Positions 43,251 to 52,154 of a stretch of 64,000 nt of DNA are shown in pieces. Positions within the stretch are counted from its first letter, which is position 1. Each line of letters opens with the position of its first letter. The translations under genes and the position numbers were made by a program. This DNA is from Desertimonas sp963786985 (GTDB taxonomy: Bacteria; Actinomycetota; Acidimicrobiia; Acidimicrobiales; Ilumatobacteraceae), in NCBI GenBank assembly GCA_963786985.1, contig CAWBBL010000020.1:260508-324507 (forward strand), read 5' to 3'. A model generated the notes under the pieces. That model saw only the letters and a list, made by a program, of their open reading frames with translations. It did no database searches and was not told the origin of the DNA.

Positions 43251-43307
43251 AAGAAGCCTGGCCGTGATCACCCCGATGAACCACCGTGGTGAAGTCGCCC
43301 CGCGCCC

Positions 43308-44189
43308 GTGTGCCACTTCGAACGCGGTGAACACGTAGCAGAATTGGGTATCTGGTCCGATCACCTCAGCGATGACGACTGGGGCGTGATCCGGCGGGTT
43401 GCCCCGCTGGCGGGTGTCACGCCCGACGAGGTTCGCACTGATGCCGGCGCGCTGGCCAAGGTGTTGGTCCATCCGGCCGCATTCGAGTCTGTGTTCGGTG
43501 GGCCAACGGACACGATCGGGCTCGCCGCGTCCCCGTTCTTGGTGTTCGCCGTCATCGTCCATCGCGGCTGGAGCGAACTGCAGCATGTCGACCACGTCGA
43601 CGAGTGGGTCGGGCCGCAACGGCGCCTGCCGGTGTTCAGTGGTGGCGTCCTCCGCGAGTTCCTCGGATCGCCGGCCAACCGTCTGTTCGTCACCGAGCTG
43701 CTGGCGTCGTACACGAGGGTGGCCAGCGGGGCGGTATGGGTGCACACCCGCCGAGGGTGGCGACGACGCCGGTTCAGTGAGCTCGATCCGCTGCGGCTGG
43801 CATCGCTGCTCGAGGTCGTGCCCGACGACGAGCGCCCCGGGGTCTATCGCCGGCTCGGGGACCTCGCCCTGTTCCTCACCGGTGTGTTTCCGGACCACAC
43901 GGAGATGCGTGGGTTGCGACCTCACGATGAGGGCCGACTCTTGCGGCTCAGCGGGATCGGTCCTGATCGCTTCGAGCCCGGCTCGACCGGGGCTGTCGAG
44001 CTGCTCGAACGGCTCGGCCAGCGCTGGTATCAGTTGGCGACGCGTACTGCCAGCGTCCCGACGGCCTCGATGGAGGTGATCGCCGACGTGGCCGGGCGCT
44101 TTGGATTGGCCCGCCGGACGCTCAACTATCTGGCCGACCGACACCTCTTCGCTCCACACCGCGACTGGTTCGGTCAGCTCCCGACCTAG
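43308..44189 (+). CDS. conserved hypothetical protein
   Basis: 293 residues, GTG start at 43308 (weakly supported). Largely helical with no signal or membrane segment. Recognisable conserved-looking stretches are LAASPFLVFAVIVHRGW, RRLPVFSGGVLREFLGSPANRLFVTELLASYTRVASG in parts, and a C-terminal helix-turn-helix-like DVAGRFGLARRTLNYLADRH. I cannot name the family. Codon bias matches its neighbours and the opposite strand gives only a low-complexity reading, so this strand is coding. Confidence 0.7.
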   Translation: MCHFERGEHVAELGIWSDHLSDDDWGVIRRVAPLAGVTPDEVRTDAGALAKVLVHPAAFESVFGGPTDTIGLAASPFLVFAVIVHRGWSELQHVDHVDEWVGPQRRLPVFSGGVLREFLGSPANRLFVTELLASYTRVASGAVWVHTRRGWRRRRFSELDPLRLASLLEVVPDDERPGVYRRLGDLALFLTGVFPDHTEMRGLRPHDEGRLLRLSGIGPDRFEPGSTGAVELLERLGQRWYQLATRTASVPTASMEVIADVAGRFGLARRTLNYLADRHLFAPHRDWFGQLPT

Positions 44190-44194
44190 TCCGG

Positions 44195-45058
44195 TCAGGC
44201 CCCGACGGCGGTGAGCTCGGCGACCTCTTCGGCACTCAACTGCAGACCGGCAGCAGCGACGTTGTCATCGAGATGCTGTCGCGACGCGGTGCCCGGGATG
44301 ACGAGCATCGCCGGCGAGCGGGCCAGCAGCCAGGCGAGGGCGACCTGCCGGTCCGTGGCGTTGTGCCGGGCGGCGATCTCGCCCGCCAGGTCGACGTCCT
44401 CGAGCCCCTGGATCGGGGCCCACGGGATGAACGCGATGTGTTCCTGTTCGCACAGGTCGACGAGCGACTCCGAGCCACGGTCGGTGAGGTTGTAGCGGTT
44501 CTGGATCGACGCGATCGGCGTCAACTGCTGGGCGCGCCGGAGCTGCTCCTCGGTGACGTTGGACAGTCCGATGTGGCGGACCTTGCCCTCGTCCCGGAGC
44601 TCGACGAGCGTGCCGATGGAGTCCTCGAGGGGAACCTGGGGGTCGGGCCGGTGGAACTGGTGCAGCGGGATCTGTTCGAGTCGCAGCCGCCGAAGGCTGT
44701 CCTCGCACGCCTTGCGGAGGTAGTCGGGCCGCCCGTTGGGCGTCCACCGTCCCGGTCCCGGGCGTTCGAGACCACCCTTGGTGGCAATCACCAGGTTCTC
44801 CGGATACGGGTGCAGCGCCTCGGCGATCAATTGCTCACTGACGTGCGGTCCGTACGAGTCGGCGGTGTCGATGAAGTCGACGCCGAGCTCGACGACTCGC
44901 CGCAACACGGCCAGCGCTTCGTCGTGATCGGGCGGGTCGCCCCAGATTCCCCGGCCGGTGATCCGCATCGCGCCGAAGCCGAGACGGCCGACGGTGAGGT
45001 CGCCGCCGACATCGATCGTTCCGGCCCCGGCCGCGATCGACGAGTCGTGATCTGCCAT
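44195..45058 (-). CDS. aldo/keto reductase
   Basis: 287 residues. The catalytic tetrad is present: Asp and Tyr in IDTADSYGPHVSE, Lys in VIATKGGLERPG, His in IPLHQFHRPDP. HIGLSNVTEEQLRRA and VALAWLLARSPAMLVIPGT are typical of the YghZ/Tas-like branch. It reduces aldehydes or ketones with NADPH. GGAGGAG before ATG 45058. It converges with the hypothetical gene and is divergent from the luciferase-like gene. Confidence 0.92.
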   Translation of the reverse strand: MADHDSSIAAGAGTIDVGGDLTVGRLGFGAMRITGRGIWGDPPDHDEALAVLRRVVELGVDFIDTADSYGPHVSEQLIAEALHPYPENLVIATKGGLERPGPGRWTPNGRPDYLRKACEDSLRRLRLEQIPLHQFHRPDPQVPLEDSIGTLVELRDEGKVRHIGLSNVTEEQLRRAQQLTPIASIQNRYNLTDRGSESLVDLCEQEHIAFIPWAPIQGLEDVDLAGEIAARHNATDRQVALAWLLARSPAMLVIPGTASRQHLDDNVAAAGLQLSAEEVAELTAVGA

Positions 45059-45160
45059 TGCGTTTCTCCTCCGTCAGGTCGTTCGAACAGTTCCGGATGA
45101 TTCTGCCGAACGTGGGCGATCCGCACCGCATGGTGTTGGGAATGGCTGCCGGCGTACCGA

Positions 45161-45174
45161 GTGTTGAACAACAC
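45161..45174. promoter_or_regulatory. inverted repeat at a start codon (GTGTTG-AA-CAACAC)
   Basis: A 6-bp inverted repeat with a 2-base spacer ending one base before the ATG at 45176 of the luciferase-like gene. It could be an operator or a hairpin overlapping the ribosome binding region. Confidence 0.3.
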
Positions 45175-45175
45175 A

Positions 45176-46267
45176 ATGACCGAGTCAAGCCTCGACGCCG
45201 AGCACATCGATCACCTCAACGAGTCACCGCGCCGCCCGTCGATCCGGCGTTCCGTCCTCGATCTCGCCGTGGTGGCCGATGGGGCCGATTCGGCGAGCGC
45301 CCTCGCCGACACGACCGCTCTGGCGCGGCGCGCCGACGAACTCGGGTTCGAGCGGTTCTGGGTCGCCGAGCATCACAACTTCCCGACGATCGCCAGCACG
45401 TCACCTGCCGTGTTGATGGCCCACCTCGCGGCGTCGACGTCGCGGATCCGTATCGGCTCGGGCGGAGTGATGCTCCCCAACCACCCGGCACTCGTCGTCG
45501 CCGAGCAGTTCGCCCTCCTCGAGTCGCTGCACCCCGGACGGATCGATCTCGGCATCGGGCGGGCGCCAGGCACCGACCCGGCCACGGCGGCTGCGCTGCG
45601 GCGCAGTCCAGCCGGCCTCGGCGCCGAGGACTTCCCGAACGAGTTGATCGACTTGCTGGGCTTACTCGGCGACCGGCGCCGGGACCACGGCGCGTGGGAC
45701 CGCTTCACGGCGACCCCAGCATTGTCATCGACGCCGGAGGTCGTCCTGCTCGGGTCGAGCGAGTTCTCCGCGCAGCTGGCCGGTCTGCTCGGTCTGCGCT
45801 ACGCGTTCGCCCACCACTTCGACGTCGGCACGGCAATCAGCACCTTCGACGCCGCGGCCATCTACCGCCAATCGTTCCGACCATCGGCGGCGCTCGACGA
45901 GCCGTACCTGATCGTGACGGTCGGCGTCCTCGGCGCCGAGTCGGTCGATCGGGCCGAGTACCTTGCCGGCCCAGCGCGCCTCGCCATGTTGTCCCTGCGG
46001 ACCGGGCGACGGATGCAGCTGTTGTCGCCGGACGATGCGGCCCGGCATCCCGACCTGGCTGCGGCGACGGCGATGCCGTCGAACCGCATCGTCGGTGACG
46101 AAGCCGTCGTCGCCGAACGGCTGGCGACACTCGCTGAACGGACGGGCGCCAACGAACTGATGATCTCGACGATGACGCACGGTGTCGCCGAGCGGATGGG
46201 CACGCTGGAGATCGTGGCTGCGGTGTGGACCCACATCGCCGCACTGCAGGTCGGCGCCGGGCGCTGA
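45176..46267 (+). CDS. LLM-class flavin-dependent oxidoreductase
   Basis: 363 residues in the luciferase-like monooxygenase fold: RADELGFERFWVAEHHNFP, ASTSPAVLMAHLAASTSRIRIGSGGVMLPNHP in parts, FALLESLHPGRIDLGIGRAPG, and a C-terminal VGDEAVVAERLATLAERTGANELMI. This is the alkanal-monooxygenase-like subgroup with FMN (F420 in some actinobacteria). Substrate not visible. ATG 45176 preferred over an in-frame GTG at 45161, which lies within an inverted repeat. Confidence 0.9.
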   Translation: MTESSLDAEHIDHLNESPRRPSIRRSVLDLAVVADGADSASALADTTALARRADELGFERFWVAEHHNFPTIASTSPAVLMAHLAASTSRIRIGSGGVMLPNHPALVVAEQFALLESLHPGRIDLGIGRAPGTDPATAAALRRSPAGLGAEDFPNELIDLLGLLGDRRRDHGAWDRFTATPALSSTPEVVLLGSSEFSAQLAGLLGLRYAFAHHFDVGTAISTFDAAAIYRQSFRPSAALDEPYLIVTVGVLGAESVDRAEYLAGPARLAMLSLRTGRRMQLLSPDDAARHPDLAAATAMPSNRIVGDEAVVAERLATLAERTGANELMISTMTHGVAERMGTLEIVAAVWTHIAALQVGAGR

Positions 46268-46289
46268 CCGATTTCAACCGATTGACGGA

Positions 46290-46775
46290 TCAGCGGAGGT
46301 GGCTCGTGTCGTCGTCGTCATCGTCGGTCGTCGCGGCGTCGTCGGTGATGAACGAGAAACGCCCGTTCGGCTCGAGAATCGCGTAGCGCACCGTGGCGAG
46401 GTCGTCGATGCCCTTGGCTCGCGCCGCTTCGAGCAGATCGGCCATCGGCAGTCGCTCGATGAGCATCGCCTCGTCCTGTACGGCCCCGCGGCGCACAACG
46501 GTGGTCGGACTGCCCTCGATGATCCGGCGGGCTCGCGCCGATCGGCGGATCAACTCGGCGATGGCGACGACCAGCAGTCCCATCGTCGCCAGCACGATGA
46601 AGCCCCCGGTGATCGACATGTCCTCCTGGGTGATGGCCTGCTGGACTACGTCGCCGAGGACGATCAACAGCACGAGGTCGAACGGCCCGAGCTCGGCGAG
46701 CTCGCGTTTGCCGGTGCCGCGGACCACTGCCCAGAGCAGGACGTACACGACGATGGTGCGCAGGACGAGTTCCAT
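46290..46775 (-). CDS. DUF421 (YetF-like) membrane protein
   Basis: 161 residues. Membrane segments LRTIVVYVLLWAVVRGTGKRE, FDLVLLIVLGDVVQQAI and GGFIVLATMGLLVVAIAELI, followed by the cytoplasmic DUF421 domain (AMLIERLPMADLLEAARAKG, TVRYAILEPNGRFSFI). A role in membrane or spore-coat physiology has been suggested in Bacillus; nothing specific here. An Asp-run near the C-terminus is unusual. Its ATG overlaps the stop of the upstream gene (TGATG). Confidence 0.88.
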   Translation of the reverse strand: MELVLRTIVVYVLLWAVVRGTGKRELAELGPFDLVLLIVLGDVVQQAITQEDMSITGGFIVLATMGLLVVAIAELIRRSARARRIIEGSPTTVVRRGAVQDEAMLIERLPMADLLEAARAKGIDDLATVRYAILEPNGRFSFITDDAATTDDDDDDTSHLR

Positions 46776-47293
46776 CAGGGCAAGACCCACGTTCGATACG
46801 TCAACGTCGCCACGTCACCATCGACCTCGACCTCCGTCGTGGCGTCGCGGCCCCACTGCACACTGGGCTCGATGCGCGCGTCCAAGCTGAGCCGGAACGT
46901 CTCACCCGGCGGCGGGTCGAACTCCCAGATGACCATCTCGCCGTCCTGGGTCGCGGCCGCGGCGTCTGGATCGAGGCCGTTCTCGTCGAAGAGATCGAAG
47001 TAGGCGCTCGTCGAGCGGACCGTGATCGGCCCGTCAAATCCTCCCGGCCGATGCACGGTGACGGCCCACGGCGAGGCGAGGCCGGGGCGGGTGATCCGTG
47101 CGTAGTGGATCTCCACCTCCGTGCCGTCGGCCATCGTCATCGACGTGGTCGCGCTCTTGACACCGAGCAGACCGAGGAGTGCGGCGATGACGACGAGCGC
47201 GAAGCAGCCGGTGATGCCCAACGCGATGACGCGATCGACGCGAGCGTGATGCAGACCCCGGTCAGTTGGCAGCGTGCTCGTCGGCGACGTCAC
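46775..47293 (-). CDS. membrane-anchored hypothetical protein
   Basis: 172 residues. One helix near the N-terminus (VIALGITGCFALVVIAALLGLLG) and an extracytoplasmic beta-rich domain (VEIHYARITRPGLASPWAVTV, GEMVIWEFDPPPGETFRLSLD). Coupled to the DUF421 gene by a TGATG overlap, so they probably function together. GTG start at 47293. Family not recognised. Confidence 0.75.
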   Translation of the reverse strand: MTSPTSTLPTDRGLHHARVDRVIALGITGCFALVVIAALLGLLGVKSATTSMTMADGTEVEIHYARITRPGLASPWAVTVHRPGGFDGPITVRSTSAYFDLFDENGLDPDAAAATQDGEMVIWEFDPPPGETFRLSLDARIEPSVQWGRDATTEVEVDGDVATLTYRTWVLP

Positions 47294-47365
47294 GCCAGCC
47301 GATGGTAGGTCGGTGAGGTCGTCGACCCGGGTGACCCCGGCTGGCGCGGCTGGCGCAGTGACCGT

Positions 47366-48939
47366 CTAGACAGCGACGAGGTAATGGAAGCCGGCGAATC
47401 CGACGCCGCCAACGAGTGACGCCGCCGATGGTGTCGTCGGTCCCGACCCGGACCGCTCGGCGCGGAGCGCACTGAGCACCGCTAGCGGGCTCGGCGACCC
47501 CGGTGTGGTTGTTGTCGTCGTCGACGTGGTCGAGGTCGTCGACGTCGTCGCTCCGGGGGTCGTGGTGGTCGTCGCTGCGGGGGTCGTGGTCGTTGTCGCC
47601 CCGGGCGTCGTCGTGGTGGTGGTCGGCGGGAGTGTGGTGGTGGTCGGCGGGAGTGTGGTGGTGGTGGCGGCGGTGTGGTGGTGGTCGTGGTGTGGTGGTG
47701 GTCGTCGGCGGCGTGGTGGTGGCTGGTCGACGGTGGGTGGTGGTTGGCGGGAGTGTGGTGTGTCGTGGGCGGCGGCTGAGTGGTCGTCGTCGGCGATGGT
47801 GGTGTGGTGGTTGGCGGGAGTGTGGTGGTGGTCGGTGGTGCGGTGGTGGTGGTCGGTGGTGCGGTGGTGGTGGTCGGTGGTGCGGTGGTGGTGGTCGATG
47901 GTGTGGTCGTGGTGGTTGGCGGGACGTGGTCGTCGGCGGGAGTGTCGTCGGCGGGAGGGTGGTGGTCGGGGACGTGGTGGTGGTCGTCGTGGTCGTCGGG
48001 GGAAGCGTGGTCGAAGTGGTGGGTGGTGCGGTGGCCGTCGTTGGTGGGACGGTCGATGCAACCGTGGTCGACGCCGCGGGGACCGTCGTGGTGGTCGACG
48101 TCGGCGAGCTCGTCGTCGAGGGCTCGGGCGGCGTCGTGTCGGGTGGCGTGGTGTCTGGCTCCGTGGTGTCGGGTGGCGTGGTGTCTGGCTCCGTGGTGTC
48201 GGGTGGCGTGGTGTCTGGCTCCGTCGTGTCGGGTGGCGTGGTGTCTGGCTCCGTCGTGTCCGGGAGGAAGGTGTCCGGATCGGTCGTGTCGGGCATCGAC
48301 GTGTCGGGAAGTGACGTGTGAGCGTCGGGCGAGCGACGACTCGGGCTCCGACGTGTCCGGCGCCGATGAATTCGGTGGCTCCCGAGTGGGGAACGTCACG
48401 AACGGTGGCGGCCCCCCCACGCGTGGCGGGTCGTCTGACTCGTCGTCGAACGCCGTCGTCTCCACCGCCTCGCTGGTCGCGACGACGGTGGTGGTGTCGG
48501 GTGGGCTCGTCGGCGGTTCGGTGGCCGGGGCGGTGTCCGGCACCGACCGAGCGACGCTCGGCGACGTGCTGGCGGCCAACAACGCATCGATCTCCAGCGG
48601 CGTTGGCGCCGATGTCGTGGGCGCCGTGGCGATCGTCAGGGCGACGTCCTCGGTTCCTGGTGGCGTCGCCGGCGGCGTAGAGCTCGGCGCCGGATTCGGC
48701 GGCAGCAACGTGTTATCCGTTCCCTCCGAGTCGCCGCCCGTCGTCAGCACGAGCACGAGGATGGCGATGACAACAAACGTTGCCGCGCCGGCGACCCAGA
48801 TGATCGAACGCGACTCGTTCCACCACATTCCGGCCGGTTCCTCGTAGCCCCAGTCGACCTCGGTCGGCTTGTTGTCATCGTTGCCGACTGGCGGAACCAC
48901 CGGCGGCCCAGACCACTGACCGTTGTTGCTCTCGCTCAC
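47366..48939 (-). CDS. Thr/Pro-rich membrane-anchored surface protein (several frame changes)
   Basis: About 520 residues if frames are joined. The start is intact: MSESNNGQWSGPP, EEPAGMWWNESRSIIWVAG, then one membrane helix (VVIAILVLVLTTGG) and a Thr/Ser/Pro stretch. Near 48330 the frame shifts into EPDTTPPDTT repeats, and further shifts within the low-complexity tract (about 47.95 and 47.7 kb) are needed to reach a Thr-rich end and the C-terminal PLAVLSALRAERSG, GFAGFHYLVAV. This resembles an extracellular mucin-like stalk. Frame changes may be sequencing errors in the repeats or true instability. The paralog is at 54265-55246. Confidence 0.6.
48136..48255. repeat. four tandem 30-bp repeats within the surface-protein gene
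   Basis: The unit GTGTCGGGTGGCGTGGTGTC plus TGGCTCCGTG (last base varies) is repeated about four times with only point differences. On the coding strand each unit encodes a ten-residue EPDTTPPDTT-type block. Multiples of three bases keep the frame when copy number changes. Confidence 0.8.
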
Positions 48940-49067
48940 GACTTGAACCTCGGCGATCGGCAGCCATGGCCCTCCATCAACTGGCAGATCGGACGACGGA
49001 TGCCTGGCGTCTGCGGAAATCTACCGGCCCGACCGATTGCCGGGGGAACGCCGGCGACGTGACCGCG

Positions 49068-49853
49068 TCACCGCTTGCGCAGGATCCACGCTTGTTCGCT
49101 CGGAAAGCGATGCGACCACTCGGCGGTCGCGTAGAAGCGCATCTCCTGGGCGTTGTCGGGCGCCGGCTCGGGTGCCTGGATCTCGAAGAACTCGACCACG
49201 TCGAAACCTGTCTCACGGAACAGTCGGAGCCAGCCCGACAGTGGCAGGTTGAACTCGATGCCGCCCGGATCGTCGGCTGCGGTGCGCCAGTCGATTCGGT
49301 GGATCGTGAAGTAGTCGCGCTCGAGGTTGGTGGTGATCGGTAGCGAGCCATCGAGCGGCGAGCACAGCGTGGCCAACGTCGACGTGCCGAGAAAGGCAAG
49401 CGTCCCCCCGTCGCGCAGCACCCGGTGTGCTTCGGGAATCCAGACGTAGGGATCGCACCAGATCGCCGCCCCGTACTCGGAGATGGCGAAGTCGAACGAA
49501 CCGTCGGGGTAGGGGACGGTTTCGGCATTGCCGTGGATCAGCGTCAGGTCGACGCCGTGTTCTGTGGCGAGGCGCCGTGCGGTCGCCAGCTGGCGTTCGG
49601 AGTTGTCGATGCCGACGACCGTTGCGCCGCGCCTGGCCATCCACGCCGACACGTACGCCGTGCCGCACCCCAACTCGATCGCCCGCACACCGGTCATGTC
49701 GTCGGGCAGCAGGCCTGGAAGGGGAACGTCCCACATCCCCCACTTCGGCTCGGCGCGCCAGTTGCGCTCGCCAGGGGCGACCCAGTTCGGCGCGTCGTCG
49801 TCCCAGTGGGCGCGGTTGACAGCGACGTGCTCGGGTAATGACTGGTCGGTCAT
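49068..49853 (-). CDS. class I SAM-dependent methyltransferase
   Basis: 261 residues. SAM-binding motif AIELGCGTAYVSAWMARRG, VVGIDNSERQLATAR and IHGNAETVPYPDGSFDFAIS are the motif I, acidic-loop and post-motif regions of class I methyltransferases. The acceptor is unknown. Intact; divergent from the ACC deaminase gene, from which it is separated by 58 bp. Confidence 0.88.
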   Translation of the reverse strand: MTDQSLPEHVAVNRAHWDDDAPNWVAPGERNWRAEPKWGMWDVPLPGLLPDDMTGVRAIELGCGTAYVSAWMARRGATVVGIDNSERQLATARRLATEHGVDLTLIHGNAETVPYPDGSFDFAISEYGAAIWCDPYVWIPEAHRVLRDGGTLAFLGTSTLATLCSPLDGSLPITTNLERDYFTIHRIDWRTAADDPGGIEFNLPLSGWLRLFRETGFDVVEFFEIQAPEPAPDNAQEMRFYATAEWSHRFPSEQAWILRKR

Positions 49854-49911
49854 TCTGCGGGTCGAACGTAGCCGCCCCTGAGCGCGGGTCGGGTCGTGGC
49901 ACGATGCGGCG

Positions 49912-50931
49912 ATGACCCTCGACGACTACGACCGGGTCCCGTTGCTGTTCGGACCCTCACCGATCCATCCGTTGCCTCGGCTCACCGCCGCCCTTGGTGG
50001 GCGCGTGGAGATCTGGGCAAAGCGTGAGGACTGCAATTCGGGAATCGCCTTTGGCGGCAACAAGGTCCGCAAACTCGAGTACCTCGCCGCCGACGCCATC
50101 GCCCAAGGCTGTGACACGCTCGTGTCGATCGGCGGTGTGCAGTCCAACCACACCCGCCAGGTGACCGGCGTCGCCCGCCACCTCGGACTGGGTGCGGTGA
50201 CCGTGCAAGAGCGGTGGGTGGAGTCGACGGACGAGAACTACGAGCGCGTCGGCAACCTGCAACTGACACGCATCATGGGAGGCGATATCCGCACCGACGA
50301 CGCCGGTTTCGACATCGGGGTGCGGGACAGTTGGCGAAGGGCGTTGGAGTCCGTCGAAGCGGCAGGCGGTAAGCCCTACCCGATCCCCGCCGGAGCTTCG
50401 GATCATCCGTTGGGCGGCCTTGGCTTCGCCAACTGGGCGAGGGAGGTCGCCACCCAAGAAGCCGAGCGCGCCGTGTTCTTCGACCACATCGTCGTCTGCA
50501 CGGTCACCGGATCGACGCACGCCGGGATGATCGCCGGCTTCGCCCTCGACGCCACCGACCAGCGCCGCGTCCTCGGCATCGATGCCTCCAAGACAATTGA
50601 CCAGACCATCGCGCAGGTGACACGCATCGCCAACGACACGGCGCAACGAATCGGCGTCGGGCGTTCCCTACTCGCCGAGGAGATCACGGTCGTCGACGGC
50701 TACGCCGGCCCGGTGTACGGAATCCCTGACGAGTCGACAATCGAGGCCATTCACCTTGCTGCCCGGACCGAGGGCATGCTCACCGACCCCGTCTACGAAG
50801 GAAAGTCGATGGCAGGGCTGATCGGGATGATCCGATCCGGGGAGATCCCGTCCGGATCGCGGGTCCTCTACGCCCATCTCGGCGGCCAGCCGGCCTTGTC
50901 GGCCTACGCCAGCACGCCCGGCCTCGGCTGA
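49912..50931 (+). CDS. acdS: 1-aminocyclopropane-1-carboxylate deaminase
   Basis: 339 residues, the normal AcdS length. Lys51 in FGGNKVRKLEYL is the PLP lysine at the expected number. SIGGVQSNHTRQVT, LTRIMGGDIR and the C-terminal TDPVYEGKSMAGLI and LYAHLGGQPALSAY match AcdS. The Glu near 296 and Leu near 323 are the residues used to tell true ACC deaminases from D-cysteine desulfhydrases, where they are replaced. It converts ACC, the ethylene precursor of plants and some algae, to 2-oxobutanoate and ammonia. A nutritional use of algal ACC is plausible. Confidence 0.93.
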   Translation: MTLDDYDRVPLLFGPSPIHPLPRLTAALGGRVEIWAKREDCNSGIAFGGNKVRKLEYLAADAIAQGCDTLVSIGGVQSNHTRQVTGVARHLGLGAVTVQERWVESTDENYERVGNLQLTRIMGGDIRTDDAGFDIGVRDSWRRALESVEAAGGKPYPIPAGASDHPLGGLGFANWAREVATQEAERAVFFDHIVVCTVTGSTHAGMIAGFALDATDQRRVLGIDASKTIDQTIAQVTRIANDTAQRIGVGRSLLAEEITVVDGYAGPVYGIPDESTIEAIHLAARTEGMLTDPVYEGKSMAGLIGMIRSGEIPSGSRVLYAHLGGQPALSAYASTPGLG

Positions 50932-50970
50932 CCCGGCTCGGCTGATGGGTCGAGCGCCCGCGGCCGACGT

Positions 50971-51853
50971 TCAAACGGGGACGGTGCCGACATGGACCGT
51001 TCGTACGCCGAGAACGAACACGTCGGGGCGCCGCATCAACCCGCGTGGATCGCCGTCGTCGAGGAGCTGGCGAAGCGTCGCCCGGTCGACGTCGTCGAGG
51101 CGCTCGTCAGCTCCGGCGAGCTGGCGTTCGAACACGCCGCGCACGACAAGGCGGGTGGCGTCGGTCAGCGGAGGTGGCAGGTCGAGGAGAAACGAGCGCG
51201 TCGACACTTGGACGAGCCCGGCCTCGGCGAGCAGCACATTCCATCCCCAGCCGGTGCGTACCGTGGCATCCGCCGGGCGGACCTCGCGCCAGAACCAGGC
51301 GACCTTGTCCGTTGCGAGGCGCTGCTCGAGGCCCGGCTCTCCGATCCCGCAATCGTCGGGGAGGAACCGGTACTCGAGTCCGCCTTCGCCGATGGCGACC
51401 CGGCCACCTGGACGGACCACCGCGGCGAGGTCGGTGAGCGCCGCCACCTCGTCGTCGAGGTGATGGACGACGGCACTGGCATGAACGAGGTCGACGGGCG
51501 TCCGGTCGAGCAGCGCGCTCGAGCGGCCGATGTTCGAGGTCGGCGTGGAGCGTGAGGAGGTGGTGACCGGGCCGGCTGGCGCGTCGACGCGCCAGGGCGA
51601 GCAACTCGGCGCTGCCGTCGGCGAGGACGACCGTACCGGCGGTGCCTACCGCGTCGGCGAGTGCCGCAGCCATGCCGCCCGCCCCGGAACCGACGTCGAC
51701 GGCGACGTGTCCGGGTTGCACACCGAGCCACTCGACGATCACCCGGTTGCGGTCAGTGTCGAGATCGTCCCACGCCGTCAGCGCGTCGGCCATCTTCGCC
51801 CAGTCGACATCGTCGTGGACGTGCCGATGTCGGGGAGCGGGGTCGTCGGCCAT
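50971..51853 (-). CDS. class I SAM-dependent methyltransferase (frameshift near 51530)
   Basis: About 293 residues. The first half has VAVDVGSGAGGMAAALADAVG (motif I) and VLADGSAELLALARRR. The frame breaks near 51530, and the other frame continues IGRSSALLDRTPVDLVHASA, VVHHLDDEVAALTDLAAVVR, PGGRVAIGEGG and on to the stop at 50971. Joined, this is a normal methyltransferase; separately neither piece is. The acceptor is unknown. Confidence 0.75.
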
Positions 51854-51901
51854 CCGACCAGTGTGCCGCGCTCGCCGTGGTTCGGCGGGGGGCGATTTAG
51901 C

Positions 51902-52099
51902 TCAGGTGGCGGAACCGAACGGCGAGCGCGGCAGTGAGCGGCGGTGACGTGTGACGTCCTCGAACGGCGCCGATCCGAACGTGCCGCACGAGCACGTCCA
52001 GCGCACGAGCATGCCGCTGCCGGCGTTGCCGAAGGCAACGATCGAGTCCGGTCCGAGGTGCACTCGGCCGCCGTGCCCGGGGCAGTAGGCATTGAACAT
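51902..52099 (-). CDS. small Cys/His protein, zinc-ribbon-like
   Basis: 65 residues from ATG 52099. NAYCPGHGGRVHLGPDSI and VRWTCSCGTFGSAPF place Cys-x-x-His and Cys-x-Cys pairs at the two ends, a likely metal site. The middle is a short beta-sheet pattern. CTGGAG lies just upstream of the start. A small conserved actinobacterial protein by appearance; function unknown. Confidence 0.6.
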   Translation of the reverse strand: MFNAYCPGHGGRVHLGPDSIVAFGNAGSGMLVRWTCSCGTFGSAPFEDVTRHRRSLPRSPFGSAT

Positions 52100-52154
52100 G
52101 ACTCCAGCGTAGAACAGCAGTGGTCTCCTGGTAAGGTCCAATTCGGGATCGCCG

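Noticed and set aside
43185..44159. A 324-codon minus-strand frame opposite the hypothetical protein
   Set aside because: Low-complexity, Arg/Gly/His-rich, no start signal; the plus-strand frame has ordered hydrophobic patterns typical of a folded protein.
47503..48321. Long plus-strand frames rich in Val, Gly and Trp, resembling PE-PGRS proteins
   Set aside because: They are the antisense of the Thr/Pro-rich surface protein; the minus strand has a sensible start, membrane helix and repeat register.
51895..51970. tRNA-like D-arm sequence TTAGCTCAGGTGG
   Set aside because: The D-arm-like motif is followed by no T-arm GGTTC sequence and no acceptor stem pairing at tRNA distance; it coincides with the stop codon of the small Cys/His protein gene.
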